Program-made: the position numbers and the translations under genes
NCBI RefSeq assembly: GCF_015291745.1
Contig: NZ_CP030059.1
Coordinates: 3,127,501-3,191,500, forward strand
Origin: Bradyrhizobium sp. CCBAU 53351
GTDB lineage: Bacteria; Pseudomonadota; Alphaproteobacteria; Rhizobiales; Xanthobacteraceae
Reading direction: 5' to 3'
DNA length: 64,000 nt
The notes under the pieces: model-generated
Databases searched by the model: none
Seen by the model: only the letters and a program-made list of their open reading frames with translations
Told to the model about the DNA's origin: nothing
Part shown: positions 1 to 9,865 of the stretch, piece by piece
How the letters are laid out: every line of letters starts with the position of its first letter
Numbering within the stretch: the first letter of the stretch is position 1

Positions 1-296
1 AGGCGCTCGAACAGCAGATAGAGCGTCATGATCTTGGTCAGCGAAGCGGGGTGGCGGATCCCGTCGGGGCTCGTTGCCTGCAGCACCGAGCCGGAATTGC
101 CGTCGACGATGATGGACGCGAATTTCGGGCTCGAGCTCTCGGACACATCGCGCTGCACCCGATGGTGCGCGTAGTGGCGGCGGTGGCGCCGAGCCTCGGC
201 GGCATCGGTGGTGAAGATGACCGCGGTCGTGACCGTAAGAAGCCCAAAAACGCCAACCCGCGCCAAGCGCGAGGAAGACAAGTTTTTACGAAGCAT
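1..296 (-). CDS. D-alanyl-D-alanine carboxypeptidase, N-terminal part (runs off the left edge)
   Basis: Penicillin-binding protein of the PBP5/6 family (peptidase S11), a periplasmic enzyme that trims the terminal D-Ala of peptidoglycan stem peptides. Only about 98 residues are present. From the ATG at 296 a basic N-terminus and hydrophobic stretch (about residues 12-35) look like a signal peptide ending in AAEA. A His/Arg-rich linker follows, then FASIIVDGNSGSVLQATSPD and the catalytic SLTK box (Ser85, Lys88). The GGGG about 8 bases upstream is a usable ribosome site. The SxN and KTG boxes lie outside the window. The family is clear; the exact paralogue is not. Confidence 0.88.
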   Translation of the reverse strand, partial: MLRKNLSSSRLARVGVFGLLTVTTAVIFTTDAAEARRHRRHYAHHRVQRDVSESSSPKFASIIVDGNSGSVLQATSPDGIRHPASLTKIMTLYLLFER

Positions 297-577
297 GGAA
301 CCCCGTCCCCGTTTCTCAACTGATCACCGGCTCGTGAGGCGAAATTGTGCCCAATGGACCCGGGATCATTACCTGCTCAGGCTGCCCCTCCGCTGGTGTT
401 CGCCGCGGGGGACGTTCGGCCTGAGCCGCTATTCTGGCTAAGGTGATGTTCTCAAACGGCTTTTGACCGCTTGCGGAAGCTGAACACGTCCGGGAATCAA
501 GGTAGGGGGCCGCGGTTTCCAAAAGCTTAAGAAACCCTTGCGGGAAACCCCGGGAATTTCCGCGATTTGCACTGGTT

Positions 578-624
578 TTTGTGCGTCGCACAAAGATTCT
601 TGACTTATTTGTGCATTGCACTAA
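578..624 (+). promoter_or_regulatory. Two TTTGTGC-N3-GCAC dyads, candidate PhaR operators
   Basis: A perfect palindrome TTTGTGC-GTC-GCACAAA lies at 578-594. A near-copy, TTTGTGC-ATT-GCACTAA, lies at 608-624. Their centres are 30 bp apart, about three helical turns, so they would face the same side of the DNA. The second dyad fills the spacer and the first bases of the -10 of the phasin promoter. PhaR, the alphaproteobacterial PHB-responsive repressor of phasin genes, binds TGC/GCA-rich dyads, so this is its likely site. The dyads are seen; the PhaR assignment is inferred. Confidence 0.6.
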
Positions 625-628
625 TAAT
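600..628 (+). promoter_or_regulatory. Sigma70-type promoter of the phasin gene
   Basis: A TTGACT hexamer at 600-605 and AATAAT at 623-628 are separated by 17 bp, close to the sigma70 consensus and unusually good for this GC-rich genome. It lies 55 bp upstream of the phasin start. The second TTTGTGC dyad sits in the spacer, so a bound repressor would block polymerase. The rest of 297-577 shows no gene; it holds the start regions of the divergent carboxypeptidase and phasin. Confidence 0.55.
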
Positions 629-683
629 GGGCACAGTCAGGGAGCCGGGGCTTCCGACCAAAGCCAGGGAAAAGGATTCCGAA

Positions 684-1022
684 ATGTTCAAGGTTGAAGA
701 CTTTCAGAACTACGGGAAAGAGCACTTCGAGCAGTACGTCGCCTCCGCGACCTCGGTGCAGCACGGCCTTCAGGCGATCGCCAGTGCCTATGGCGACTAT
801 ACGAAGAAGTCGTTCGAAGACACCAAGTCCTTCGTCGAGAAGCTTTCCGGCGTGAAGTCGCTGGACAAGGCCGTCGAAGCACAGACCGATTTCGCCCGTT
901 CCGCCTACGAGACCTTCGTTGCGGAATCGCAGAAGATCGCCGGCCTCTACAGCGACCTCGCCAAGCAGGCGTTCAAGCCGGTCGAGACCATCGTGTCGAA
1001 GTTCACCCCGGCCGCCCAGTAA
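684..1022 (+). CDS. Phasin family protein
   Basis: A 112-residue amphipathic, mostly helical protein of the Phasin_2 family, which coats polyhydroxybutyrate granules and limits their size. It starts MFKVEDFQNYGKEHFEQYVA and has the family pattern of a Phe/Tyr-rich N-terminus followed by helices rich in Ala, Lys, Glu and Ser, ending FTPAAQ. The ATG at 684 is preferred over upstream in-frame codons because residues before it are unlike phasins and because of the AAAGGA element about 8 bases upstream. The gene stands alone between a strong promoter with PhaR-like dyads and a strong terminator, as expected for a highly expressed granule protein. Confidence 0.88.
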   Translation: MFKVEDFQNYGKEHFEQYVASATSVQHGLQAIASAYGDYTKKSFEDTKSFVEKLSGVKSLDKAVEAQTDFARSAYETFVAESQKIAGLYSDLAKQAFKPVETIVSKFTPAAQ

Positions 1023-1048
1023 ACGTTTTTCAGGACATCCTGGAATCG

Positions 1049-1080
1049 AAAAGCCCGGCTGATCCAGCCGGGCTTTTTTG
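1049..1080 (+). terminator. Rho-independent terminator of the phasin gene
   Basis: AAGCCCGGCT at 1051-1060 pairs with AGCCGGGCTT at 1066-1075 around a five-base loop, followed by TTTT. It begins 29 bases after the phasin stop. Because the hairpin is flanked by A and T runs it could also end transcription arriving from the minus strand. Confidence 0.85.
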
Positions 1081-1102
1081 TGCGCGCGCTCAACCGGTCG
1101 GG

Positions 1103-2455
1103 TCAGCGTGCCACGCGCAGCTTGGACAGTGAGGTGCCGATGTCCTTGAACACCGAGACGGTCTGGCTGGCCGAGGTGACCAGATAGAATTTGTCGGTGC
1201 TGCTGGCGCAATATTGCAGCACGCTCGAGGTCGGATCGCTGCCGGTGTTCACCTGCACCGTGTAGATCGTGATGTTGTTGGGCTGGGCCTTGGCATTGTC
1301 GCACAGCTTCTTCTGCCGTGCGTCGATCTGCGCGGCGTTGTTGTACCAGCGGTTCTGCGTGTTGAGACCGTCGGACAGCAGCACGATCGCGTCCTTGTAG
1401 GTGTAGTTGGTGTCCTTGGCCGGCGCGTTCATGGGATCTCCGGTCGACAGCGTCATCCACCCCCAGGCCAGGCCAATGCCCTGGTTGGTGTTGCCCGTGG
1501 GCTTCATGGCGTCGATGCGGCTCTTGAGCGCGGACCAGTCGTAGCTCAACGGCATGATCGGCTGCAGGTAGGACCAGCTGCTCGTGTTGCAGTAGGAGTA
1601 CTGCTCGGCCGGGAAGAGCGTCCCCACATTGCCGTTCGTCGGCGTGGTGTTCTTGGTGTCGTAGTCCTGATCGCGATCGGCCACGCAACCGGTCCAGGTG
1701 TTGTGGTTGGCCGGCGTCCACTTCCAATTGTTGCAGTTGTTGGAGTTGCCCGACGCGCAGCTCCAGCCGCCGTTGGCGGCATCCCAATCGCTGAAATCGA
1801 TCCAGCTCTTGTTGTAGTTGCTGGCGCCGACGTTGACGTCCTTGGCGAAGGGAACGATCGAGATGTAGACGTCGCCGGTATTCTTGGCGAGCGCGCTGAG
1901 TTGATCGACCAGATTCTTCGCGGCCGTCTGCATCGCCTCCATCTTGCCGTCGTTGGCCATCGAGCCGGTGTTGTCGAGCACCAGGGCTACGCGCATGCGG
2001 ACGTTGCCCCAGGCGCTGGTGGACGTGGTGCCGACGTCGAGCGTCGGAAAGCCGGCGATCTTCATGAAGGTGGTCGTGTAGGTGCCGGTTCCGCTGAGCT
2101 GGATCGTTGAGCCCATGCTGGTGCTCGCCGTATAGGTGGCGGCCACGCTGACCGAGGGTAGGGCGGACGTCGCGGTAAACAGCGCGTTGAAATAGGCTTG
2201 CGCCTTCGTGCTGAGCTGCGAGGTGGTGATGGTGCCGGACGACAGATCCTTGGAAAGCATCAAAGCGGCGGAGTCGAGGGCCGCCTGCATGGACGTGCGG
2301 GCCTGGACGGCGCGGCTATAGTCGATTGCGGCACCGATGAAGCTGAGCACCGGGACCAGCGCGATCGCGAAGATCATGGCGATATTGCCTTGCTCGGCCG
2401 CTGCGAAGCGGGCGAACTGTCGACCAATCAGGCTGACGAGCGGCGAGCGAAACAT
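1103..2455 (-). CDS. TadE/TadG-type pilus assembly protein with von Willebrand A domain
   Basis: A 450-residue protein. The N-terminus (QGNIAMIFAIALVPVLSFIG, about residues 18-45) is the hydrophobic TadE/TadG-like segment that anchors Flp-pilus pseudopilins and TadG proteins in the inner membrane. A von Willebrand A domain follows, with the metal-site motif DNTGSM, and continues to the C-terminus through a Trp/Asn/Gly-rich insert. The DxTxS form of the motif is seen in this family. The reading frame stays open up to 2872, but the start at 2455 gives the natural N-terminus. No other tad gene is adjacent, so it is an orphan. It may work in surface attachment; the exact role is not readable. Confidence 0.8.
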   Translation of the reverse strand: MFRSPLVSLIGRQFARFAAAEQGNIAMIFAIALVPVLSFIGAAIDYSRAVQARTSMQAALDSAALMLSKDLSSGTITTSQLSTKAQAYFNALFTATSALPSVSVAATYTASTSMGSTIQLSGTGTYTTTFMKIAGFPTLDVGTTSTSAWGNVRMRVALVLDNTGSMANDGKMEAMQTAAKNLVDQLSALAKNTGDVYISIVPFAKDVNVGASNYNKSWIDFSDWDAANGGWSCASGNSNNCNNWKWTPANHNTWTGCVADRDQDYDTKNTTPTNGNVGTLFPAEQYSYCNTSSWSYLQPIMPLSYDWSALKSRIDAMKPTGNTNQGIGLAWGWMTLSTGDPMNAPAKDTNYTYKDAIVLLSDGLNTQNRWYNNAAQIDARQKKLCDNAKAQPNNITIYTVQVNTGSDPTSSVLQYCASSTDKFYLVTSASQTVSVFKDIGTSLSKLRVAR

Positions 2456-2930
2456 GACGAGCCCCGAAATCGGTGGTTTTGCCCGATTTGGCGCCACGCC
2501 ATTGAAGACCTGGTAAATCGCACCGTAGAAGACCGGGGTATCCCGGGCGAAACGTCGCAATCGTGTTAAATGTCCTGGTTCCTGGTCAACATGTTCTAAG
2601 CAGGAGGGGCATAAATTTTTGTCAAATCGGTCCGGATTGATTAACCTTGGCAGGATCGCCCGGACCGGGAATCGGGACTGCCGTGGCCGGACTTCCAGCG
2701 CGCTTGCGGCGGGCCGGAGGCAGGCCCATATTGCTGGCGAACGATCCGGCTTGGACCGGATTTGTCGGGAGCGGCGATCCAACACGGCGGCGCGCCTGCG
2801 CCAGGCTCCGAAGGGCGGGGTCGCGCGGCGACCGCCATTCGCTTCCGTGGGGAATTTGAACGCCTGAGCCATGCCGCAATTGACTTCCAGACTCGACCCG
2901 TCCGCGCCAGCCGCTGCCTACGCTCCTCGC
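2456..2930. other. Intergenic region between the VWA gene and clpS
   Basis: About 475 bp with no supportable gene. It carries the divergent upstream regions of the VWA gene and clpS. An open minus-strand extension of the VWA frame and short plus-strand frames are rich in Arg, Ala and Pro and look like chance open frames of GC-rich DNA. No tRNA-like fold, riboswitch or long dyad was noticed. Confidence 0.4.
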
Positions 2931-3263
2931 ATGAGCAATGACGAGAACCGTTCGGGTAACCCCTCCGGTCCGAACACATCGGTCATCACCAAGGTCAAGC
3001 CCAAGACCAAGCGACCGAACCTCTACCGCGTGCTGATCCTGAACGACGACTACACGCCGATGGAGTTCGTCGTCCACGTGCTGGAGAAGTTCTTCAACAA
3101 GGACATCGAGGCGGCCACCAAGATCATGCTGCACGTCCATCATCACGGCATCGGGGAGTGCGGCGTGTTCACCTACGAGATCGCCGAGACCAAGGTGACG
3201 CAGGTGATGGATTTCGCCCGCAAGCACCAGCATCCGCTGCAATGCGTGATGGAAAAGAAGTAA
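2931..3263 (+). CDS. clpS: ATP-dependent Clp protease adaptor ClpS
   Basis: A 110-residue adaptor that binds N-degron substrates (Leu, Phe, Tyr or Trp N-termini) and delivers them to ClpAP. After a disordered N-terminal tail, the core [20 protein letters not shown] carries the Asn-Asp-Asp substrate pocket and the Met of the family. [20 protein letters not shown] and the C-terminal [14 protein letters not shown] complete the fold. An in-frame ATG at 2871 would add 20 residues; neither start has a convincing ribosome site, and the shorter form matches the usual family length. clpA follows 284 bp downstream, the standard pairing. Confidence 0.93.
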   Translation: MSNDENRSGNPSGPNTSVITKVKPKTKRPNLYRVLILNDDYTPMEFVVHVLEKFFNKDIEAATKIMLHVHHHGIGECGVFTYEIAETKVTQVMDFARKHQHPLQCVMEKK

Positions 3264-3363
3264 ACGCCGTTCGCGTTCTCGAGCGTGGTTCTGTTCGCGT
3301 GGTGTGTGTGCTGGCAGCACGTCTTGCTGCATGATCCGGTGAACATCGGCACCGGCGTCAATC

Positions 3364-3391
3364 CTGCCCAAATGGGTAGTTCTGCCCAAAT
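3364..3391. repeat. Short direct repeat upstream of clpA
   Basis: The decamer CTGCCCAAAT occurs at 3364-3373 and again at 3382-3391, an 18-bp period, each followed by a GG-containing base context. It lies in the 284-bp clpS-clpA gap, about 160 bp upstream of clpA. It could be a regulator site, but no factor is recognisable. A TATAAC hexamer at 3469-3474 is the only -10-like sequence seen before clpA. Confidence 0.3.
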
Positions 3392-3547
3392 CGGAACGGG
3401 TTTTGCATCGAAAATACCGTGGGCGTGTCGCCGCCGAGTCGCGGAACCGGTCTTTCGCCGCGGTCTTGTATAACTATATGTGACAAAGGTTGTTGTTGCC
3501 TGACCGGGCGATCACGACCATGATGATGGGGGCCATAGAGGACGCGA

Positions 3548-5956
<2,409 letters not shown>

Positions 5957-5975
5957 TCACGAGCAATATGAATCG

Positions 5976-6004
5976 AAAGGCCGGCTGCGAAGCCGGCCTT
6001 TTTG
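5976..6004 (+). terminator. Rho-independent terminator after clpA
   Basis: AAGGCCGGCT at 5977-5986 pairs perfectly with AGCCGGCCTT at 5991-6000 around the tetraloop GCGA, followed by TTTT. It starts 20 bases after the clpA stop and lies before the convergent lipoprotein gene. Confidence 0.85.
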
Positions 6005-6025
6005 TTTCTAAGGCGGAGCGTAGGC

Positions 6026-6484
6026 TCAGGTCCCGGCCTCTGGCGCGGCCGCTGGCGGACGCGGCTTCTTCGGCGCGGCTGGTCGCGCGCTACGGGGAGG
6101 GGCCGACGGCTGCATCGTCACGATGACCGGATTGGGCTTGTGATCGGTGGCTGCCCCGGTCGCGGCATCGACGCCCATGCCGATGAAACCACCGGCGAGG
6201 AGATTGCCGGCGAAGCCGGCGGCGCCCGTGCCCGACACCTCTTTGGTGAGCTGCACCGTCTGGGATTGATAGCCTTCCTTTTCGAAGGTGATCGTAATGT
6301 CGGCGCTACGCTTGGCGACGATGGCGCAAGGTGTTGTGCAGGTTGTCGGCACCTCAAGCCCGGTGACCACGGCTTCCACGCCTGACGGTGTCGATGAAAT
6401 GCTGATGTTCTCGGTCGTGCCGCGCGTGACGGACGCGCAGCCGCCCAGCATGACGCTGAGCGCCATTATTCCCACTACACGCAT
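6026..6484 (-). CDS. Small lipoprotein with PEGA-like domain
   Basis: A 152-residue exported protein. MRVVGIMALSVMLGGCASVT is a signal peptide with a lipobox (LGGC, Cys16), so it should be lipidated and membrane-anchored. The following 80 residues (ISSTPSGVEAVVTG, then ITITFEKEGYQSQTVQL) resemble PEGA-type beta-sandwich repeats found in surface lipoproteins. A small Gly/Ala-rich hydrophobic stretch (FAGNLLAGGFIGMGVDAATG) and a Pro/Ala-rich tail follow. It is convergent with clpA and transcribed alone. Function is unknown; a structural envelope role is only a guess. Confidence 0.75.
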   Translation of the reverse strand: MRVVGIMALSVMLGGCASVTRGTTENISISSTPSGVEAVVTGLEVPTTCTTPCAIVAKRSADITITFEKEGYQSQTVQLTKEVSGTGAAGFAGNLLAGGFIGMGVDAATGAATDHKPNPVIVTMQPSAPPRSARPAAPKKPRPPAAAPEAGT

Positions 6485-6614
6485 GAAATGCCCCTAATTT
6501 CCCCGGCGCCTATCAAGCGCAACCGGAGCGCGAGGGCAAGAGGTCATTGGTCCGGATAGTTAAGCCACGCAGGGGTTGTGCACGGGAATGGCGGGTACCG
6601 GAAGGTGGACGCCG

Positions 6615-8036
6615 TCAATCGCCCCGCAAGCGCTGATCGTCCTGCACGCGGACGTGTTCGGCGCCGCGCGCGCCGGCCGGCGACAGCCGCAGCATGCTCA
6701 GGACCGCGCCGCAGAGTGCAAAGCCGACGCCGGCAAGCAGCGCCAGCCTGGTGCCCTCGACCGGATACCGTCCGAGCAGCAGCGCCACCAGCGCTGCGCC
6801 GGTGGTCTGGCCGAGCAGGCGCGCCGTGCCGAGCATGCCGCTGGCCCCACCGGCGCGCTCGCGCGGGGCGGCGGCGATCATGGTGCGGTTGTTGGGGGTC
6901 TGGAACAGGCCGAAGCCGGCGCCCGCCAGCGCCATGCGCCAGATCACGTCGAACGGCGTCGGGGCCGCGGGCAGGAGCGCGAGCGCGGCCAGGCCGCAGG
7001 CGAACAGCGTGAGCCCGATGCCGCCGAGCAGGCCGGCCGGATAGCGCTCGACCAGGCGGCCGGCGAGCGGCGCCGCGAACGCCACCGCGATCGGCCATGG
7101 CGTGATCAGGAGGCCCATATGCACGGCCGAATAGCCGAAGCGGCTCTGGAGGTAGAAGGGGATCGCGACGAAGGCGAGCATCTGCCCGCAGAACGAGGCG
7201 ATCGAGGTCGCAATCGACAGCGCGAACACCGGGATGCGCAGCAGATCGATCGGCAGCAGCGGCGAGGTCATGTGGGTTTCCCGCCAGACCAGCAGCGCGC
7301 CGGCGAGAAGAGCGATGGCGAACTGGATCAGGCAGGTGATTGCTGCCTCGCCATGACCGACGCTGTCGACCGCGGCGATGCCGACACCAAAGGTGATCGC
7401 GGACAGCCCCGCGCTCTGCCAGTCGAAGGAGCGATTGGCCGGCTTGGTGTGCGGCAGGCTGCGCAGGCCCAGCAGCAGCGTCACCGCGCCGAGCGGCACG
7501 TTGATGGCGAACAGCCAAGGCCAGCTTCCGACCGCCAGGATGCCCGCGGCGAGCGTCGGGCCGATTGCAGCCGAAAAAGCGACGACAAGCGCGTTGAGCC
7601 CGATGCCGCGGCCAAGCTGGCTGCGTGGATAGGTAAAGCGCACCAGCGCCGAATTGACGCTCATGATGCCGGCGGCGCCGAAGCCCTGGATGATGCGCGC
7701 GACAGTCAGCAGCGGCAGCGTATGCGCCAGCGCGCACAAGGCGGACGCCAGCGTGAACAGCACCAGCCCGACCAGATAGACGCGGCGATAGCCGACGATC
7801 TCGCCGAGCGAGGCCAGCGGCAGCAGCGAGATCGTGATCGCGAGCTGGTAGCCGTTGACGATCCAGATCGAGAAGGCCGGACTGGCGTCGAGGTCGGCCG
7901 CGATCGTCGGCAGCGCGACATTGGCGATGGCGCTGTCGACGACGGCCATGATGATGCCGAGCGCGATCGTCAGCACCGCCTGATTGCGCTGCGGCTGCGG
8001 CAGGCCGTCGGCGTGCTCGATGGGGGCGGACGACAT
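6615..8036 (-). CDS. MFS transporter, DHA2 (EmrB/QacA-like) family
   Basis: A 473-residue inner-membrane carrier, probably a proton-coupled drug or metabolite exporter. Hydrophobic segments are spaced as in the 14-helix DHA2 family. TM1 contains ALGIIMAVVDSAIANVALPT, matching the family signature with its acidic residue. The A-loop LGEIVGYRRVYLVGL and the motif C-like GIMSVNSALVRFTYP region follow. It starts at 8036 after a weak ribosome site. No adaptor (EmrA-like) or regulator gene is adjacent, so the substrate cannot be deduced. Confidence 0.85.
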   Translation of the reverse strand: MSSAPIEHADGLPQPQRNQAVLTIALGIIMAVVDSAIANVALPTIAADLDASPAFSIWIVNGYQLAITISLLPLASLGEIVGYRRVYLVGLVLFTLASALCALAHTLPLLTVARIIQGFGAAGIMSVNSALVRFTYPRSQLGRGIGLNALVVAFSAAIGPTLAAGILAVGSWPWLFAINVPLGAVTLLLGLRSLPHTKPANRSFDWQSAGLSAITFGVGIAAVDSVGHGEAAITCLIQFAIALLAGALLVWRETHMTSPLLPIDLLRIPVFALSIATSIASFCGQMLAFVAIPFYLQSRFGYSAVHMGLLITPWPIAVAFAAPLAGRLVERYPAGLLGGIGLTLFACGLAALALLPAAPTPFDVIWRMALAGAGFGLFQTPNNRTMIAAAPRERAGGASGMLGTARLLGQTTGAALVALLLGRYPVEGTRLALLAGVGFALCGAVLSMLRLSPAGARGAEHVRVQDDQRLRGD

Positions 8037-8168
8037 GATGGAGGCGCGGTTGATTCGAGCCGTGATTCATCTCCGAATAGGAAATTGCCGGATCGACGGC
8101 AACCCGTCAGGATACCGCCAGTTCCCGTAACGGCGCGGCAAACATGGCTCTGTACGGCCTCCGCGGGC

Positions 8169-8330
8169 TTACCAGCGAGCGGTCGATTTTCCGAAGATAT
8201 AGAGCGCGACGAGGCCGAACGTGACGGCCGTCGAGGCAATGAGCACGGCGCGATCCCAGTCGATCCGCTGCCGCTCGGCGCGGTTGAAATTGAGGACCAT
8301 GAACAGGGCCTTCATGGCAAATCGGCGCAT
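8169..8330 (-). CDS. Small single-pass membrane protein, unknown function
   Basis: A 53-residue reading frame starting MRRFAMKALFMVLNFNRAER. A charged stretch (RAERQRIDWDRAV) precedes one clear transmembrane helix (LIASTAVTFGLVALYIFG), and the protein ends KSTARW. A second ATG five codons in (MKALF) is equally possible. The shape of amphipathic helix, charged linker, single helix and short basic tail looks like a real small membrane protein. It lies between the MFS gene and the aldo/keto reductase on the same strand. No family was recognised. Confidence 0.5.
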   Translation of the reverse strand: MRRFAMKALFMVLNFNRAERQRIDWDRAVLIASTAVTFGLVALYIFGKSTARW

Positions 8331-8397
8331 CGGCGGCCTCGCGAGGGCCGCAGAATGCCACGGCCGACGCAAGCGGGCTTGATGCAGCTCAAGCGTC

Positions 8398-9423
8398 CTA
8401 CACGGCCGGCGGATTGCGGTCGGTGAAGGTCGTGCGCTGGTGCCAGTAGGGATAGGGCAGCGTCACCTTGCTCGCCGCATCGAGCTTTGCGATCTGGTCC
8501 TTGGTCAGGGACCAGCCGACCGCGCCGAGATTTTCGCGAAGCTGCGTCTCGTTGCGCGCGCCGATGATCAGCGTCGAGACGGTCGGGCGCTGCAGCAGCC
8601 AGTTCAGCGCGATCTGTGACACGCTCTTGCCCGTTTCCTTCGTGACCTCGTCGATGGCGTCGACGACACGATAAACATGCTCGTCCGGCACCGGCGGGCC
8701 GAACTCGGCGGTCTTGGGCAGGCGGCTCACTTCGGGCTTCGGCTGGCCCCGGCGGATCTTGCCGGTGAGGCGGCCCCACCCGAGCGGCGACCAGACCACG
8801 GCGCCGAGCCCCTGGTCGAGGCCGAGCGGCATCAGCTCCCATTCGTAGTCGCGCCCGATCAATGAATAATAGGTCTGGTTGGCGACGTAGCGCGGAAAGC
8901 CGTGCTTGTCGGCAAGTGCGAGCGACTTCATCAGGTGCCAGCCCGAGAAATTGGAAACGCCGACATAGCGGATCTTGCCGGCGCGCACGAGCACGTCGAG
9001 CGTCGAGAGCACCTCCTCGGGCGGCGTGAAGGCGTCGAAGCCGTGAAGCTGAAAGAGATCGATGTAGTCGGTGCCGAGCCGACGCAGCGAAGCGTCGATG
9101 GCGGTGAGCAGATGCTGCCGTGACGAGCCGATGTCGTTGGGACCATCGCCGAAGCGGAAAGTGGCCTTGGTCGAGATCAGCACCTTGTCGCGGCGGCCCT
9201 TGATGGCTTCGCCGAGCACGCGCTCGGATTCGCCGAGCGAATAGACATTCGCTGTGTCGAACATCGACACGCCGGCCTCGAGGCAGATGTCGAGCAGGCG
9301 CCGCGCTTCGGTCGCGTCCGTCGTTCCCCACGCAGCGAGGCGGCCGACGCCGCCGAAGGTGCCGGTGCCAAGGCTCAAGGCGGGCACCATGAGGCCTGAT
9401 CGGCCCAAGCGTCGGTATTCCAT
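8398..9423 (-). CDS. Aldo/keto reductase
   Basis: A 341-residue NAD(P)H-dependent oxidoreductase with the TIM-barrel aldo/keto reductase fold. It starts MEYRRLGRSGLMVPALSLGT, typical of the YajO/YhdN branch. The catalytic Asp and Tyr are in FDTANVYSLGESE, the Lys in ISTKATFRFGDGP and the His in FQLHGFDAFTP. The C-terminal cofactor region contains TLIIGARNETQLRENL. The substrate is not predictable. It is the last gene of a minus-strand run below an AraC regulator and a small membrane protein, though the 114-bp gap upstream suggests its own promoter. Confidence 0.9.
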   Translation of the reverse strand: MEYRRLGRSGLMVPALSLGTGTFGGVGRLAAWGTTDATEARRLLDICLEAGVSMFDTANVYSLGESERVLGEAIKGRRDKVLISTKATFRFGDGPNDIGSSRQHLLTAIDASLRRLGTDYIDLFQLHGFDAFTPPEEVLSTLDVLVRAGKIRYVGVSNFSGWHLMKSLALADKHGFPRYVANQTYYSLIGRDYEWELMPLGLDQGLGAVVWSPLGWGRLTGKIRRGQPKPEVSRLPKTAEFGPPVPDEHVYRVVDAIDEVTKETGKSVSQIALNWLLQRPTVSTLIIGARNETQLRENLGAVGWSLTKDQIAKLDAASKVTLPYPYWHQRTTFTDRNPPAV

Positions 9424-9537
9424 CGAAATGCTCCTCGGCTGGCTGCTGATTGATCGATGCGGCCTTGCATCGAGGTTAGCGCAAGCGGGCGGCTTGTCCT
9501 ATCACGGACGCACATGGCGGCCTTGCTCGGGAGCGGC

Positions 9538-9774
9538 CTAGTCGTGCTGAAGCATGTCGGCGAATGCGGCATCGACGATGCGTGGGCCGGTGATCCCGGC
9601 CGGTGGCCGCGCCTCGCTTGCCGCTGCGACAGTCGCATTGCAGGCGAGGGCGTCGTTGCGCGCCTGCCGCGGCAGCAGTGTCAAGCCGAAGGCCACCACG
9701 ACCAGCACCGCGAGCCGGATCGCGATCACGCTCAGCAGCAGCTCCGATCCGCTTATCGTGGCGTGCATCCTCAT
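9538..9774 (-). CDS. Small membrane protein, unknown function
   Basis: A 78-residue frame starting MRMHATISGSELLLSVIAIR, with a second ATG two codons later. One hydrophobic helix (LLLSVIAIRLAVLVVVAFGL) is followed by a hydrophilic tail (PRQARNDALACNATVAAASE) ending in DMLQHD. The layout of an N-terminal anchor with an exported tail, possibly a signal peptide, supports a real gene. The frame is open further upstream to 9912, overlapping the AraC gene, so that extension is unlikely. No family was recognised. Confidence 0.45.
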   Translation of the reverse strand: MRMHATISGSELLLSVIAIRLAVLVVVAFGLTLLPRQARNDALACNATVAAASEARPPAGITGPRIVDAAFADMLQHD

Positions 9775-9865
9775 ACGGACAGCCTGAGCCACACAGACTG
9801 ACAAGACAATCTGGATTTGGCGAGCGCAGCCTTCGCTCAAGGCGAAGGCTCGCGAAGATGGCAGC

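Noticed and set aside
2456..2872. N-terminal extension of the VWA protein by 139 residues
   Set aside because: The extension is Arg/Ala/Pro-rich with no homology signal, and the TadE/G-type hydrophobic N-terminus begins naturally just after the ATG at 2455.
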